The notes below the pieces were generated by a model that was given only the letters and a program-made list of their open reading frames with translations, was not told the DNA's origin and searched no databases. A DNA stretch of 64,000 nt from Triangularia verruculosa (lineage: Eukaryota; Ascomycota; Sordariomycetes; Sordariales; Podosporaceae): positions 62,001-126,000 of the forward strand of contig MU863916.1 of NCBI GenBank assembly GCA_033296885.1. Reading direction: 5' to 3'. The stretch's first letter is position 1, and each line of letters opens with the position of its first letter. Both the position numbers and the translations under genes were made by a program. Below are positions 34,295-44,346 of this stretch, in pieces.

Positions 34295-36787
34295 ATGTCT
34301 TCAGCAGCCGACCCTCGCGTACCAAGACAAGGGCAACAGCAAGTTGCAAAGGGAAGCGTGTCCCGAAAGCCAGTTCCTACGGGTGACGAGGTAGGAGAAT
34401 CATCGGCAGCTCAACCAGGACCTCGAAGAGCACCTTCACGGCAGCAAAGGCCTCAGCAACAGCAGCAGCAGCAGTCTATGGCACCAACATCCACAGAAGA
34501 AGGTGCTCGACTTCCTAGAACCGTAATGCGTCAAGAGAGTACAGCCACAAGGGGAAGGCAACGGTCGGCAGGGCCAAGAAGAGGGATGCCTCGACAGCCT
34601 TCTACGCAGGGAAGCAATCGTCAGCCAGTTCCAGGGCGTGCTGCTGAGAATGTGATAGAGGCAAGCTCTACGTCACGCAGAGAACCTGCCGAAGGTGCGC
34701 CGGAACGTCCAGCAGCTTTAAGTACGCAACAACGCAGACCCAACCAGGGCCCTCCGGCTTCCGCCAGAAACCAAGTCAGTCCAGACCAAGCTGCTCCCAA
34801 TTTCTCTTTCCCGAAACCGCCAGCGGAGAGAGAGCCGGCTCAAGCAGAGACCCAAGCGAGTCAAACCACTAGTCGTCGGGGCCCCCCTCGAGGCCCGTTG
34901 CCATCCGCCCCCGTGGCCGCAGTACAAGGTTCATCTCGTCAGGGGCCGCCGATCCCGGCAGAAGCCCTTCCTGTTCCGCAAGGACCGGTGCCTCCGGTCC
35001 CAACTTCGTCACGCTCCGGACAAGCTCAGACTGCTCGAGCTGAACAAGCCGTGCCAGTGATCCTACGACCAAGCCGTCAGCAAACTACGGCTCCAGCACA
35101 ATCTTTTGAGCAACCACAAACATCACGACGCAATATGAGACAGGGAAGAAACCCGGCGTATCCCCCGCCGCTTCGTACAGCAAACCTTGCACCTAATCCT
35201 CCACAGCAAACTTCCATGTCGGCCGGAGGATTCTCACAAACCCCTGATCACCTGGTCTCACCCCAGAGCGCCTTACCTCAGGCCACCTATAATCCACATG
35301 TCTCGGCAGAGACGAGTCGTCCCCGCAACGTCGTTTCTCCCTCAAAATCACCACAGCCACCTGCCGGCTCGTTCTCTCGGAAGCCGGTAAACTCACCACC
35401 TCACCAAATGATGATGAATGTGAACCCTCTCCGCTCATCACCGCCAAACCCACCACCACCTCCTGCCAATTCAAGCTTGCCGACCGGCTTCTCTCGCAAC
35501 ACGGGCATGGACCCTCTGAGGCAATCGCCTCCCAATCCTCCTCAGAAGCCAGTCATGTCTTCGAATTTCTCTCAACAAAATATTAACCCGCTAAGGCAAT
35601 CACCACCTAATCCTCAAGTTTCAGACGGCGGTATGCCTGCCGGTCTGTTCTCTCAGAACCCATCCGCACCACCTCGACGACCTGTCCTCGCCTCGCAACC
35701 CCAGAGAAAAGAAGTCGCTCCCCTCAACATCACCACTTCATCGTCTCGAAACCTTCCGACGGCTTACAGCTCTGGCCCATCCCGAGCCAGTCCACCAAGA
35801 GTTACCTCCCCTCCCCAGGGCGGGTACCTCTCCCGCAACATCACCTCCCCTTCTTCTTCAAACCAAGACGGCGGCCGGTATCCAACCATGCCCCGAGCCG
35901 TCGTTTCCCCTCCGTACCAACCCCCAAAACAAGCCTACAATCAACACTCCCACTCCAACTCGTTAGACTCGATCGCCTCCTCCGCCACAGCAACCTCCAC
36001 CCGCCCCTTAAACCCAACCATCCAACCATCCTCTTCCTTCTCCCCCCCAACCCGCAAAAACACCGACCTGTCCTACTCCAAACCCCTCTACAACACAGCC
36101 CCGCCTCAAACCCCTTACATGTCCATCCTCCTCTCCCTCGACAAAATCCCCCGTTTGCACAACATCCTCTCCACTTTTTTTCTCTTCCTCTTACTCGTCG
36201 GCTTCATCATCATCCCGGGGTCCTTCACCTCGTCCACCCGCCCGCCGTCAGACCCTGACTCGGCCATCCCGATCAATCTCGGGAGTAACACCTCCCCGGA
36301 CAAGAAGTTACTCCTCACCAAGGCGAATACAGCTACCATGGTGGTGGGGTTCGTGTTTATTATCGTGGGCACGTTTGGGACTGCGTGGTTGGGGCTGAAG
36401 TGGCGGAGGAATTATGTTTGGCTGCTGAATAAGTTGTACTTGCCGCTGGTGATGTACAGTGTGGTTGGGCTGGTGGGGACGGTGGTGGGGGTGTATGCGG
36501 TGCAAGGGGGGGAGTGGTCTACGCAGGCGATTATTGCGGGGATTTTGGAGGCGGTGGAGGGGGTGGTGGGGGGGTTGTGTTTTGGGGTTTATAATGTTTG
36601 GTTGGTGCAGAGGGTTAGGCAGGAGGAGGGGGGCCAGCAGCGAGGAGGGGGTGGGAAGGGGGGGTATACAGAGGAGAAGAAGCAGAAGAAGAAGAAGAAG
36701 AGGGGATGGGGGAGGAGGGGGGGGTTGATGGGACGGTGGAGGGGGTGGAGAGGGAAGAGGAGTATTGCGGTGGGGAGTGTGGTTTAG
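34295..36787 (+). CDS. Four-TM integral membrane protein with long disordered N terminus
   Basis: One exon encodes 830 residues, starting at an ATG in the context CAACATGTC. Residues 1-600 are disordered and rich in P, Q, S and R. Between about 374 and 455 a unit of the form PLR-S/Q-SPPNP occurs three times (NPLRSSPPNP, DPLRQSPPNP, NPLRQSPPNP), each followed by a serine-phenylalanine stretch. Four hydrophobic helices follow at about 618-642, 678-700, 714-738 and 745-771, with a short loop holding KLLLTKANTA. A lysine-rich tail ends the protein. The arrangement resembles fungal membrane proteins of unknown function; I do not recognise a named family. The last 250 bases are highly G-rich. Confidence 0.8.
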   Translation: MSSAADPRVPRQGQQQVAKGSVSRKPVPTGDEVGESSAAQPGPRRAPSRQQRPQQQQQQQSMAPTSTEEGARLPRTVMRQESTATRGRQRSAGPRRGMPRQPSTQGSNRQPVPGRAAENVIEASSTSRREPAEGAPERPAALSTQQRRPNQGPPASARNQVSPDQAAPNFSFPKPPAEREPAQAETQASQTTSRRGPPRGPLPSAPVAAVQGSSRQGPPIPAEALPVPQGPVPPVPTSSRSGQAQTARAEQAVPVILRPSRQQTTAPAQSFEQPQTSRRNMRQGRNPAYPPPLRTANLAPNPPQQTSMSAGGFSQTPDHLVSPQSALPQATYNPHVSAETSRPRNVVSPSKSPQPPAGSFSRKPVNSPPHQMMMNVNPLRSSPPNPPPPPANSSLPTGFSRNTGMDPLRQSPPNPPQKPVMSSNFSQQNINPLRQSPPNPQVSDGGMPAGLFSQNPSAPPRRPVLASQPQRKEVAPLNITTSSSRNLPTAYSSGPSRASPPRVTSPPQGGYLSRNITSPSSSNQDGGRYPTMPRAVVSPPYQPPKQAYNQHSHSNSLDSIASSATATSTRPLNPTIQPSSSFSPPTRKNTDLSYSKPLYNTAPPQTPYMSILLSLDKIPRLHNILSTFFLFLLLVGFIIIPGSFTSSTRPPSDPDSAIPINLGSNTSPDKKLLLTKANTATMVVGFVFIIVGTFGTAWLGLKWRRNYVWLLNKLYLPLVMYSVVGLVGTVVGVYAVQGGEWSTQAIIAGILEAVEGVVGGLCFGVYNVWLVQRVRQEEGGQQRGGGGKGGYTEEKKQKKKKKRGWGRRGGLMGRWRGWRGKRSIAVGSVV

Positions 36788-37310
36788 ATAGGGGGAAGGG
36801 ATTAGGGGGGGGAGTGTAAGAGTATGGGATGGGAAAACAATGAAAAGGAAAAAAATTGTGTGTGTTGGGTAAAAAGGCGTTTTGGGGTTTGCGAATTTTT
36901 TGGCTTTTGCATTGCGTATTGGGGAGAGATACCATTAGCATTTGTCATCATTAGCATGGGAAGATTGGATATTTTATACATTTTAGATAGGGGGGTTGAG
37001 TGGTGGAGGATATTAATATTCTTGATTTGTTGTTTACATCTACATGAATCATTGACTCAACTCTATTTTCCTACCATCTAAACTTTGAGTACCGATCATC
37101 TGAGCTTTGGGCCTGGATGATATAGACTTTGGATATATTCCATCCTACATCAGTCCCCACATGTCACCCGTCAAATGCTCATCGAGAATTGAACGCCACC
37201 CACCCCCTTTCAACACCCACAAACTCCGGACCTCCGTGACGCCCTCAAGCCACCTCCATCATCCACCCACACAGCCCCTACTTAATCCCAGTTTCTTTCA
37301 AACCCTCTCG
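36788..37310. other. Intergenic, 3' of the four-TM gene
   Basis: An AT-rich 3' flank leads into a tRNA-like gene. No coding signal is seen. Confidence 0.5.
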
Positions 37311-37384
37311 TGGCGCGGTAGTATAGCGGTTATTACACTCCCAAGTTTTGAGCGAAGACCCAGGTTCAACTCCTGGCCCGCCAC
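37311..37384 (+). tRNA. tRNA-like gene with irregular anticodon arm, possibly a pseudogene
   Basis: The plus strand has clear tRNA control boxes: an A-box-like TAGTATAGCGGTTA and a B-box GGTTCAACTCC inside a perfect five-pair T stem (CCAGG/CCTGG). A T-run at about 37414 could terminate Pol III. The acceptor arms TGGCGCG and CCCGCCA pair at six of seven positions. Spacing between D and T arms is exactly canonical, but the anticodon stem CTCCC/GAGCG pairs at only three of five positions and base 33 would be A, giving a formal anticodon GTT. I therefore regard the isotype as undetermined; it may be a decayed tRNA or a functional relic of the Asp/Glu type. Confidence 0.5.
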
Positions 37385-37479
37385 ACAGCGTATTTGGCTT
37401 TATTTGAATTTCAGCGTTTTTTTTTTCTCTCTTCCCCAACACCACCATCCTATCAAACTTGTTCCCTCCCATCCATCAA

Positions 37480-38215
37480 TCATTTCTCCGTCGTCAACCC
37501 CAGCTTCTCAATAAACCCCACCTCCTCCCTCCACTCCCTCTGAAACACCCTCAACCTCTCCGTCCTCACCCTCGCCAACCTCTTCCCTTCCTCCGTCTTC
37601 ATCATGAATTCGAGCTTGACAAGCTTATCCTCGATGTGATCAACAGTCCCCTGGAGGTCACGGGAGCGCTTGGCACCCCCAAAAGTAAACATCCTCGCCA
37701 ACCCCATTGCTCCCAAAGCGTCGAGGCGGTCGGCGTCCTGGACGACGGCTAGCTCGGGGTGTTTGGCCAGGACGGATTGCACGTGGGAGGGGTTCTTGAC
37801 TTCGCCTGAGTAGGACACCGCGTTACAAATCTCCTGTACTTTTTTCGCCAGGGTTTCGTCGGAGCCGAAGCTGAGAAGGACGGATTGTATGAGAGTGGTG
37901 GGGTCCTCGTTTGGTTGGAGGTACTTGCGATCGCCGACGTCGTGGAGGAGGGCGGAGAGGTGGATTGTTTTGAGGTCGAGTGGGGGGATGCCAGTGGTGG
38001 AAGGGGGGGTTTGGGAGTGGATGTGGTGGGAGAGGGAGAGGACGCGTTGGATGTCTATGGGGGGGTTGTTAGTCGAGTGGGGGAGGAAGAGGATAAAAGA
38101 AAAGGGGGTGGGGGGAGATACGGTCAAAGTCGTGGGAGGCGTCGTAGTTTTTCATGTATTCTTTCACGTAGGCGGTTACCGAGGTGATGAGGGGGTCGGA
38201 GAGGAGAGTATCCAT
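37480..38215 (-). CDS. HD-domain phosphohydrolase
   Basis: Exons 38122-38215 and 37480-38054 are joined across a 67-nt intron and give 222 residues. The splice makes SHDFDHIQRVLSLSHHI, supplying the first metal-binding His. ALLHDVGDRKY carries the HD pair, and VVQDADRLDALGAMGLARMF has the final Asp typical of YedJ-like HD hydrolases. FTFGG and a conserved C-terminal helix (EFMMKTEEGKRLARVRTERL) follow, as in that family. Metal-dependent phosphohydrolase activity on nucleotides or similar substrates is expected; the substrate is not known. The protein has no targeting signal, so it is probably cytosolic. Confidence 0.88.
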
Positions 38216-40010
38216 TTTTGGTGTTGTGTAAGAATTTTGGTACTGGCGATAATATGTTGGAGGTGTCGAGTGTGAGTATTGATGAGGCTTTTCGATATGA
38301 AGTTGAGGTGAGATGGGCAGTTGGTGAGTGGGTCATGAAAACAGTGGGGCATTCAGGCAGCAATTCCAATTAACGACGACAACATCAGAAATGAAGGGAT
38401 TCACAAGAGGCAGAGTGTTTGGTGGTTGCCCGAATAGGAAGTTAAATTGTGCGGGCGTCCAGTTGGAATTTTGCTATGGTTGTAAGGCTCATGATTCCAG
38501 AGAGATCTTGAAAACAGCAGTTTCCCTGCTTGAGTAGTCCGGAGATGGAGGAAATTCACGAACATGGAGAAAGGGAGAGCAGGTCATGAAAAAAAAAGGC
38601 ACCCCTGAGTCCACGGCCAAATCGACACCCCGAAAATCCTGAAGCTGACGTCCCTCGGCCAAAGGACGGAGTCGGATCGATGACGAGGAGAGAAAGCCCC
38701 ACCGGCGGCAAAGACAGGAACAAAGTCCGGAGAACGAGCAGACAAAGGCGGAAGGAGGTGCGGACGGAGCTGCGGAGCTGCGGCGGCTATTCTGCGCATG
38801 GGCGGGTCATGGGCACATTGTCTCTTGCAGCTCCGATATCACTGTGAAGATGTGATGATGATGCTTCATACCCGCCAATGCTAGGCTGCTACTGCTGAGC
38901 TAAGAGCTAAGCTGATTGCTTGCATGCATTAGCCTCTGCTCGTCTGGGTCTTATACGCAAATACACGCGAGGATAGGAGCTCGACAAGCGCAAGCGAGCA
39001 GGATCCGGGAGTCGGCAGTCGGCTTCCATGGCCGTGTTTCCATGGCCTTTCCACAGGGAAGAGAACGCGCCGTTGCGGCGGCGTTGGTCGAGAGCGGAAG
39101 TCGATCTTGACCTGCACCTTCAGCTCACCTCTGCTACCTCGTACAGCACTTTATCCGCAAGTCCACTGCGAGAAGCCAGACTATCGGCCCAATCCGCGGC
39201 CACCTCTCTCCACAACCTGACAGCCCCCTCTCAACGGTTGCTTCTCGAAAGGGGCAGCCACTCACAAAATGTCCTGAGAAGTTGATGAGATGCTCTCACC
39301 CGCATCATGCACCGCGCAGGTTTACGGGTAGCGACAGCGTCGATTATTGGCCGACTCTGCCGTCGTCCGCATGAGCTGTGTGTGATGCAGAGATGTAACA
39401 CCTGATTGGCTGACCATAGCAAGGATTTAGACGCCCGACCATTCCCAAAGCTGACTAGCGTGAGTGATTGACAAGTGCGGGGCATTTTCTCTCAGTCAAG
39501 TTCCCAAAAAAGATAGCCGCCCACGGTGCAGTAGCACTCTGCGCTCTGAGTGATATCGATTCCACCACTCGGCCGGCAATCTGTAGTGCTCGCTGGGGGC
39601 CATGCGCCCCATGCTGTGGTCCGTCAACTGGGCCGATCCTCCCTTGTTTGTGTCTCTCGACAGAGTGATATAAGGCTCTGGCCTCACCCTCCTTTCCTGT
39701 CCTTCTTCTCTTCTTCAGCAAGCCTTCAAAAAAACTAAACCAGTTTTTGTTTTTCCCTCCTCCCCCCTTTCTTTACCCTCCCCCTTTACACGGAGCTGTG
39801 CTCTGTTGTTAATTCAACTAATACACAAAAAATCAAAATATTGTAGCTTTGCTGGTCTTAGCTATTCCCTAATCATCACCACCTACAACCCTCAAAAACA
39901 ACTACTGGTTTACTTGCTCGCCTCGCCTTTTACAACGCGAAGCTATTTCATCTCGGGACGGTTTAATTATCAGCATCTCGTGTAATTCTTTTCAGCCTCA
40001 CATTTCAAAA
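38216..40010. other. Divergent promoter region of HD hydrolase and esdC
   Basis: About 1.8 kb lies between two outward starts. Pyrimidine-rich tracts at 39700-39790 just upstream of esdC resemble CT-rich promoter-leader sequence of well-expressed fungal genes. No gene or repeat is recognised. Confidence 0.5.
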
Positions 40011-40823
40011 ATGTCCGCCATTCAGCTTTCATTCAACCTCCGTGTTTCCTCCGGTGTCAAGACCGTCCATCTCCTCGGCTCCTGGGACAACTACTCCGGC
40101 CAACTCCCGCTCTCCAAGGACAAGACCTCCTCCAAGTCCGGCACATGGAAGGGCACCTTCCGCTTCCAGCCCACCACCCTCCAAGCCGGCCAGAGATACT
40201 GGTACTACTACATGATCGATGGGTACCACGTCTCTCACAACCCCTCCGAGGAGTCCACCGTTGAGCCCACCACCGGCCGTGCCCTCAACATCCTTGACGT
40301 CCCCAAGTCCTCCTCCAAGTCTTCCTCCTCCAGCAAGTCCTCCTCCCGCAAGTCTTCCTCGCGCCACTCGGTCAGCTCCGACATCCCCAAGGGTCGCCCC
40401 CTCTCCATCTCCCAGATCAAGGCCCCCAAGCCCGTAGCTCCCCACGCTACCCGCCACATCTTGGACGGCGACTTTGACGAGGATGAGCTCTCCAGCCACT
40501 TTGCCGCCACCGGCATCTACGACTACGACGCCGAGGACATCATCACCGACTTTGGCGCTTCCGTCTCCCCCGTCTCCTCCGTCGGCTCGTCCCTGTCCTA
40601 CCGCTCTGACAACTCGTCGTCGTCGTCGGGCTACAGCACTCCCTCCTCGGACTGCTCCTCGTGCACCTGCGAGCGTTACGGCATCACCCGCAAGGGCGAG
40701 CGCGTCCGTCTCGACTGCGGCGGCTCCCGCTGCGGGTACGAGGACTCGTGCTCCTCGTCCGAGGATGAGCAGGAGTACGTTGAGCGCAGCTCCCGCCGCA
40801 ACGGCATTGTCGTCCGCCGATAA
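40011..40823 (+). CDS. EsdC-like protein with AMPK-type glycogen-binding domain
   Basis: One exon encodes 270 residues, with ATG in the context AAAAATGTCC. Residues 3-80 form an AMPK1_CBM/CBM48 E-set domain: VKTVHLLGSWDNYSGQLPLS, GTWKGTFRF, then QRYWYYYMIDGYHVS, with the tryptophans that bind glycogen. A serine-lysine linker (SSSKSSSSSKSSSRKSSSR), an acidic middle and a cysteine cluster (SDCSSCTCERYG, LDCGGSRCGYEDSC) follow. The length and layout match Aspergillus EsdC, an early sexual development protein. Codon use is strongly C-ending throughout, which suggests high expression, unlike several neighbours that turn G-rich. Confidence 0.88.
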   Translation: MSAIQLSFNLRVSSGVKTVHLLGSWDNYSGQLPLSKDKTSSKSGTWKGTFRFQPTTLQAGQRYWYYYMIDGYHVSHNPSEESTVEPTTGRALNILDVPKSSSKSSSSSKSSSRKSSSRHSVSSDIPKGRPLSISQIKAPKPVAPHATRHILDGDFDEDELSSHFAATGIYDYDAEDIITDFGASVSPVSSVGSSLSYRSDNSSSSSGYSTPSSDCSSCTCERYGITRKGERVRLDCGGSRCGYEDSCSSSEDEQEYVERSSRRNGIVVRR

Positions 40824-42227
40824 ATGTCCACGACAATTGCCTCGGGATACCTAGGCTTGCTTTTTCTTTTCGATGGAAGATCAAGGACTTGACTCTGGAT
40901 GGATGTTGCCTTAATAAGACTTTTTTGAGCGTTGATTTTTGTCCGCTTTTTTGAGTCGGCACGCTTTCCTGATCAGGATCCCTTCACACACACGACACCA
41001 AAACACGAGGCTTTATTTCTCGTCATGAAAGATCATTCGCGTCCCTCACTTTTTTGAGGAACTTGATATGATTTTTAATGACGCTGATGAAAAAAGCTGT
41101 ACGCTCACTTTGAAATGGCTGTTTGTTGAAATATTACACTCAAGCTTTTCTCACACACACAACACTGATGCCCTTTTCCCTCCTGAACACAACAAACACA
41201 TCTGACTGGTTCAGAGGTGTTTGATCAGGGAGGAAAAGGGTAGGCAAAAGGCACCACTTCATTGTGTGATGCTGCCACGCCGCCCCCTCGAGATTTAGTA
41301 TCTCTTGCGTTCCTTACCGCTTCTGTCAAGGGTCAGAGTACCGGTTTCTGTTCTTGCTCTCCTGGTGATGGCAAGAAGAGAAGTCGGTCTAGCTCTGACA
41401 ACAATAACAAGCTACCTATGCTTGTGGGGATGATGATGGTTGCTTCAATTAGGGGATGGTTTTATTGAAGCTAGATGATTTGGCAATTTGATGGCATCTG
41501 GGATTGTACTTTGGTCCTGGAACAAGCTGTTAAACACACACTCATGTTTGAGACCTTCGCTGTGTATGATTATGGCAGTCAAGATTTCTTCAGTCCTGGG
41601 AGCGATGGGATTGGGGATGGAACAAGAGAAGAACTGTCGAATTAGGGGGGTTTATGTGTGTGTCATATAGAAATGAATTTTCCAAAAAAAAGTTCTTCGT
41701 TGTTAAAGAACTCTTTTTTTGGAAAATTCGTTTCTATGGGGGTTTTATGCATATAGTACAAGAACAAGATAGCAAGGTTTGGAGGATGGTTGAATCTAGC
41801 CTGCTTCACTTGATGACGAACAACTACTTACTTACTTGGCGCTTCCTGTGACTGCGATCTGTGAATTTAATGTTAAAAGGCATGAACCACACTTGAAGTC
41901 CTCCGATCGTATCATTGAGGGTGTACTCTGTAAAGTGAGATGGTCTACATCCAAATGCCAGATGACTTGACCACAAAAATTACGCGGTACCTAATAGACG
42001 ACAGCAGCCTCGAGACAGATCCCAGTTTGTGGTGTCTACGCATGATAAAACAAACAGCGTAACTGCAACAGACTCGAATCTCAAGTTAAAATTCATTATC
42101 AAATTACTCCAACCCCCCTCCCATAACACCCCTAATCGCAACCCAAACAAACTAACCAACCACCCCCCCCCCCCAAATTATACATTACCCTCCTTCCCTT
42201 TTATCCCTCCCCAATCATCCCTCCCCA
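40824..42227. other. Convergent intergenic region esdC-GPI protein
   Basis: No gene is seen. The region contains the foldback described separately at 41667-41737. The end adjoining the GPI gene is C-rich. Confidence 0.5.
41667..41737. repeat. Near-perfect inverted repeat (31-32 bp arms, 8-nt loop)
   Basis: The left arm 41667-41697 and right arm 41706-41737 match as inverted copies except for one T/C position and one extra base near the A/T run. The loop is CGTTGTTA. An RNA from either strand would form a stable hairpin of about 30 pairs, and the T- and A-rich centre of each arm is unusual for the region. It might be a minute foldback element, a bidirectional transcription end or a small-RNA precursor. 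No target-site duplication is obvious. Confidence 0.75.
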
Positions 42228-42677
42228 CTAAAGCAAAAAAGCAGCCACCCCTCCCAGCACCACCAACGCCCCAGCCGCTTTCTTCGGCGCCCCAGCCGTC
42301 ACAGCAGCAGTCGTCTCAGTAGGGACATAAACGGGATACGTCTTCGACCCAATCACAGTGACGGTATCCGTATGGTGATGGGGCTTCGTGTACGGGGTGT
42401 ACACCGACTGCACGCTCACGACCGTCTGCTTGGTGTGATGGTGGTGTTTGGTGTGGTATTCCGTCTCTGTCTGGGCTTGGACAGACGGTTTGACGTAGAT
42501 CTTGTACTTGGTTTCCGTCTCGGTTTCGGTGTGAGTGGGTTTGGTCCAGGTGTGCTGGGTGGTGGTTGTCTTGATTGGGGGGGTGTAAGTTGGTTTGATG
42601 GAGACGGAGGTGGTGGTGGGGTCTGGACTGCCTGCCGAGACGAGGAGGGGGAGGAGAGGGAGGAGTAGGAGCTTCAT
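42228..42677 (-). CDS. Small Thr/His-rich GPI-anchored cell-surface protein
   Basis: One exon encodes 149 residues. A strong signal peptide (MKLLLLPLLPLLVSAG) and a C-terminal hydrophobic tail ending GALVVLGGVAAFLL after small residues form a typical GPI-attachment pattern. The mature part is Thr/Tyr/His-rich, with repeated HTETETETKY, EYHTKHHHHTKQ and HHHTDTVTV motifs, and has no cysteine. O-glycosylation and cell-wall location are likely. The histidine clusters could bind metal. No named family is recognised. Confidence 0.75.
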   Translation of the reverse strand: MKLLLLPLLPLLVSAGSPDPTTTSVSIKPTYTPPIKTTTTQHTWTKPTHTETETETKYKIYVKPSVQAQTETEYHTKHHHHTKQTVVSVQSVYTPYTKPHHHTDTVTVIGSKTYPVYVPTETTAAVTAGAPKKAAGALVVLGGVAAFLL

Positions 42678-44000
42678 TTTGATAACGGTGAATAAGAGCG
42701 ATTGGATGTGTTGATAAGCGAGTGAAATGGTGGAGTTGTGGTGGTGAACACTTGGGGTGATGCAAGAGAATTTTCAAAACTGGGGGAGGTTCAGGAGACG
42801 GGTTGGGTTATAAGTATTGGCCGTTTGGGGCTGTATCTAAATGCGTTATTGGGCGAGGGTGCGAGTAAACAAAGGAGGAGAGTTGGAATTGGTGGTGATG
42901 TGTACCCGGAAGCGTAAACAAATAATATGATGATGGTGCTGTGAGGTGGGAGAACAAAGAACGAGATGTTTACCTAGACAGGCTAACACTGAACCTGACC
43001 TCGGTTAGGTAGGTCGCCTTACACGAAAGGTCAGAAACAGTTCGAGACAAGCCCTCGTGGTGTTCCTCGGTTGTAGTCGAGGTGAGTGGAATGTCTCTCA
43101 GTGTTCTCGATTGCTTCCGCATTCCTGGGTCTGTTGGTTTAAACACCTCGACTTCCGATATGGCCACGATGATGCCGAATCCGTCACGGAAGAATTTCCG
43201 GAAGAGAAAGTAGAGTATGTAGTCATGTCACAGTTTTCCACTTGACCGGAAAAGGTTGAATTCGTGTGGAAGGTGATAGACTCTACCTATCCATTTCCGG
43301 ACGTGATTTGACTATCGACAGAGGTTTAGGAGATGATTGAGGTGCCCTGCTTCATGTCAGCGTCTATAATACGTGGAATTATAGTCTCTTGACAATGCTG
43401 ATTTTCTGTTGATTTTGTATCGCAATGTTTGTTAGTTGCAAATGAGCAAGCAGCTGGCTCGGTGGAAGCTGGAGTTTTAGAGATGTGAGATGAACACGAC
43501 AGCACAAATCAATTCCGGAATTAGAGTATTTGAGCCTACTTCCGTCGCTCTTTCCCAATTTATCCACACAAAACATCAGACGATTTTCTAGAGAGCTCCT
43601 TCTGATTAGGAACATGTCGTCAATGCTGCCGACGTAACATATGGCCCGAGCTTCCGACTCTTCGGGCGCTCCCGAATCCAGCCCGCCGGATGCAGCCACT
43701 TTACAATGATCTTGTTACTCTTTGTTGCACAGAAATAGATTTCGTATTTCAATGTCCTCTACCAATCGTTTTGGACAATGCTTGGTTTGGTCTAGCAAAG
43801 CTCCCCGACCTGACCCCCTACGTAACCCTAACCCGCAATACAGCAACTGAGACCTTCCCAAACCGTCACCTCGCCACAAATCCGGCATCCTACTCCATAT
43901 CACGCAGCATCGACCAGAATAGCATCATTTCACAAGCTGTCAACAGCAAAAAGATATCTCTTTCCATTGGAAAGGTAAGAGAAGCAATAAGCAAAAGAAG
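42678..44000. other. Intergenic, GPI gene promoter
   Basis: No gene is seen on either strand. An AACCCTAACCC motif lies at about 43826, 180 bp from the second tRNA-Pro. A minus-strand frame at 43379-43699 begins with GTG only. Confidence 0.5.
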
Positions 44001-44121
44001 GGGGCCACCCGGGGATTGAACCCGGGACCTCTCGCAAGCTAATATTTCCAGAGAAACATTTTCACTTTGTAAACATCAGGGTGAACCCTAAGCGAGAATC
44101 ATACCACTAGACCAGCGGCCC
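44001..44121 (-). tRNA. tRNA-Pro (anticodon AGG) with intron, second copy
   Basis: The 5' exon 44086-44121 and 3' exon 44001-44036 are identical to those at 2816-2935. The 49-nt intron (44037-44085) keeps the first 13 bases and a central CAAAG but differs elsewhere in sequence and by one base in length. The 5' flank is unlike that of the other copy, so this is an independent locus rather than a recent tandem duplication. Confidence 0.95.
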
Positions 44122-44346
44122 TTTTTTTTCCTTGAGATGTGGATGTTTTTCGGTGGTAGAATCCCCGGTTAAGTTACGCCACTGGTTGGCCCACCCACAA
44201 CTTCTCCTTTCGAAGCCCCTTTTCTCATTCTGATCCGGTCCGAGTCAACTTTTAACTTTCACACTGCTCTGCTCTTCACTCTGCGATTCCCTGCTCCGAT
44301 TTTCTATCCCGTGCAAGGGAAGAAAAAGAAGACACTGATGAGCAGT

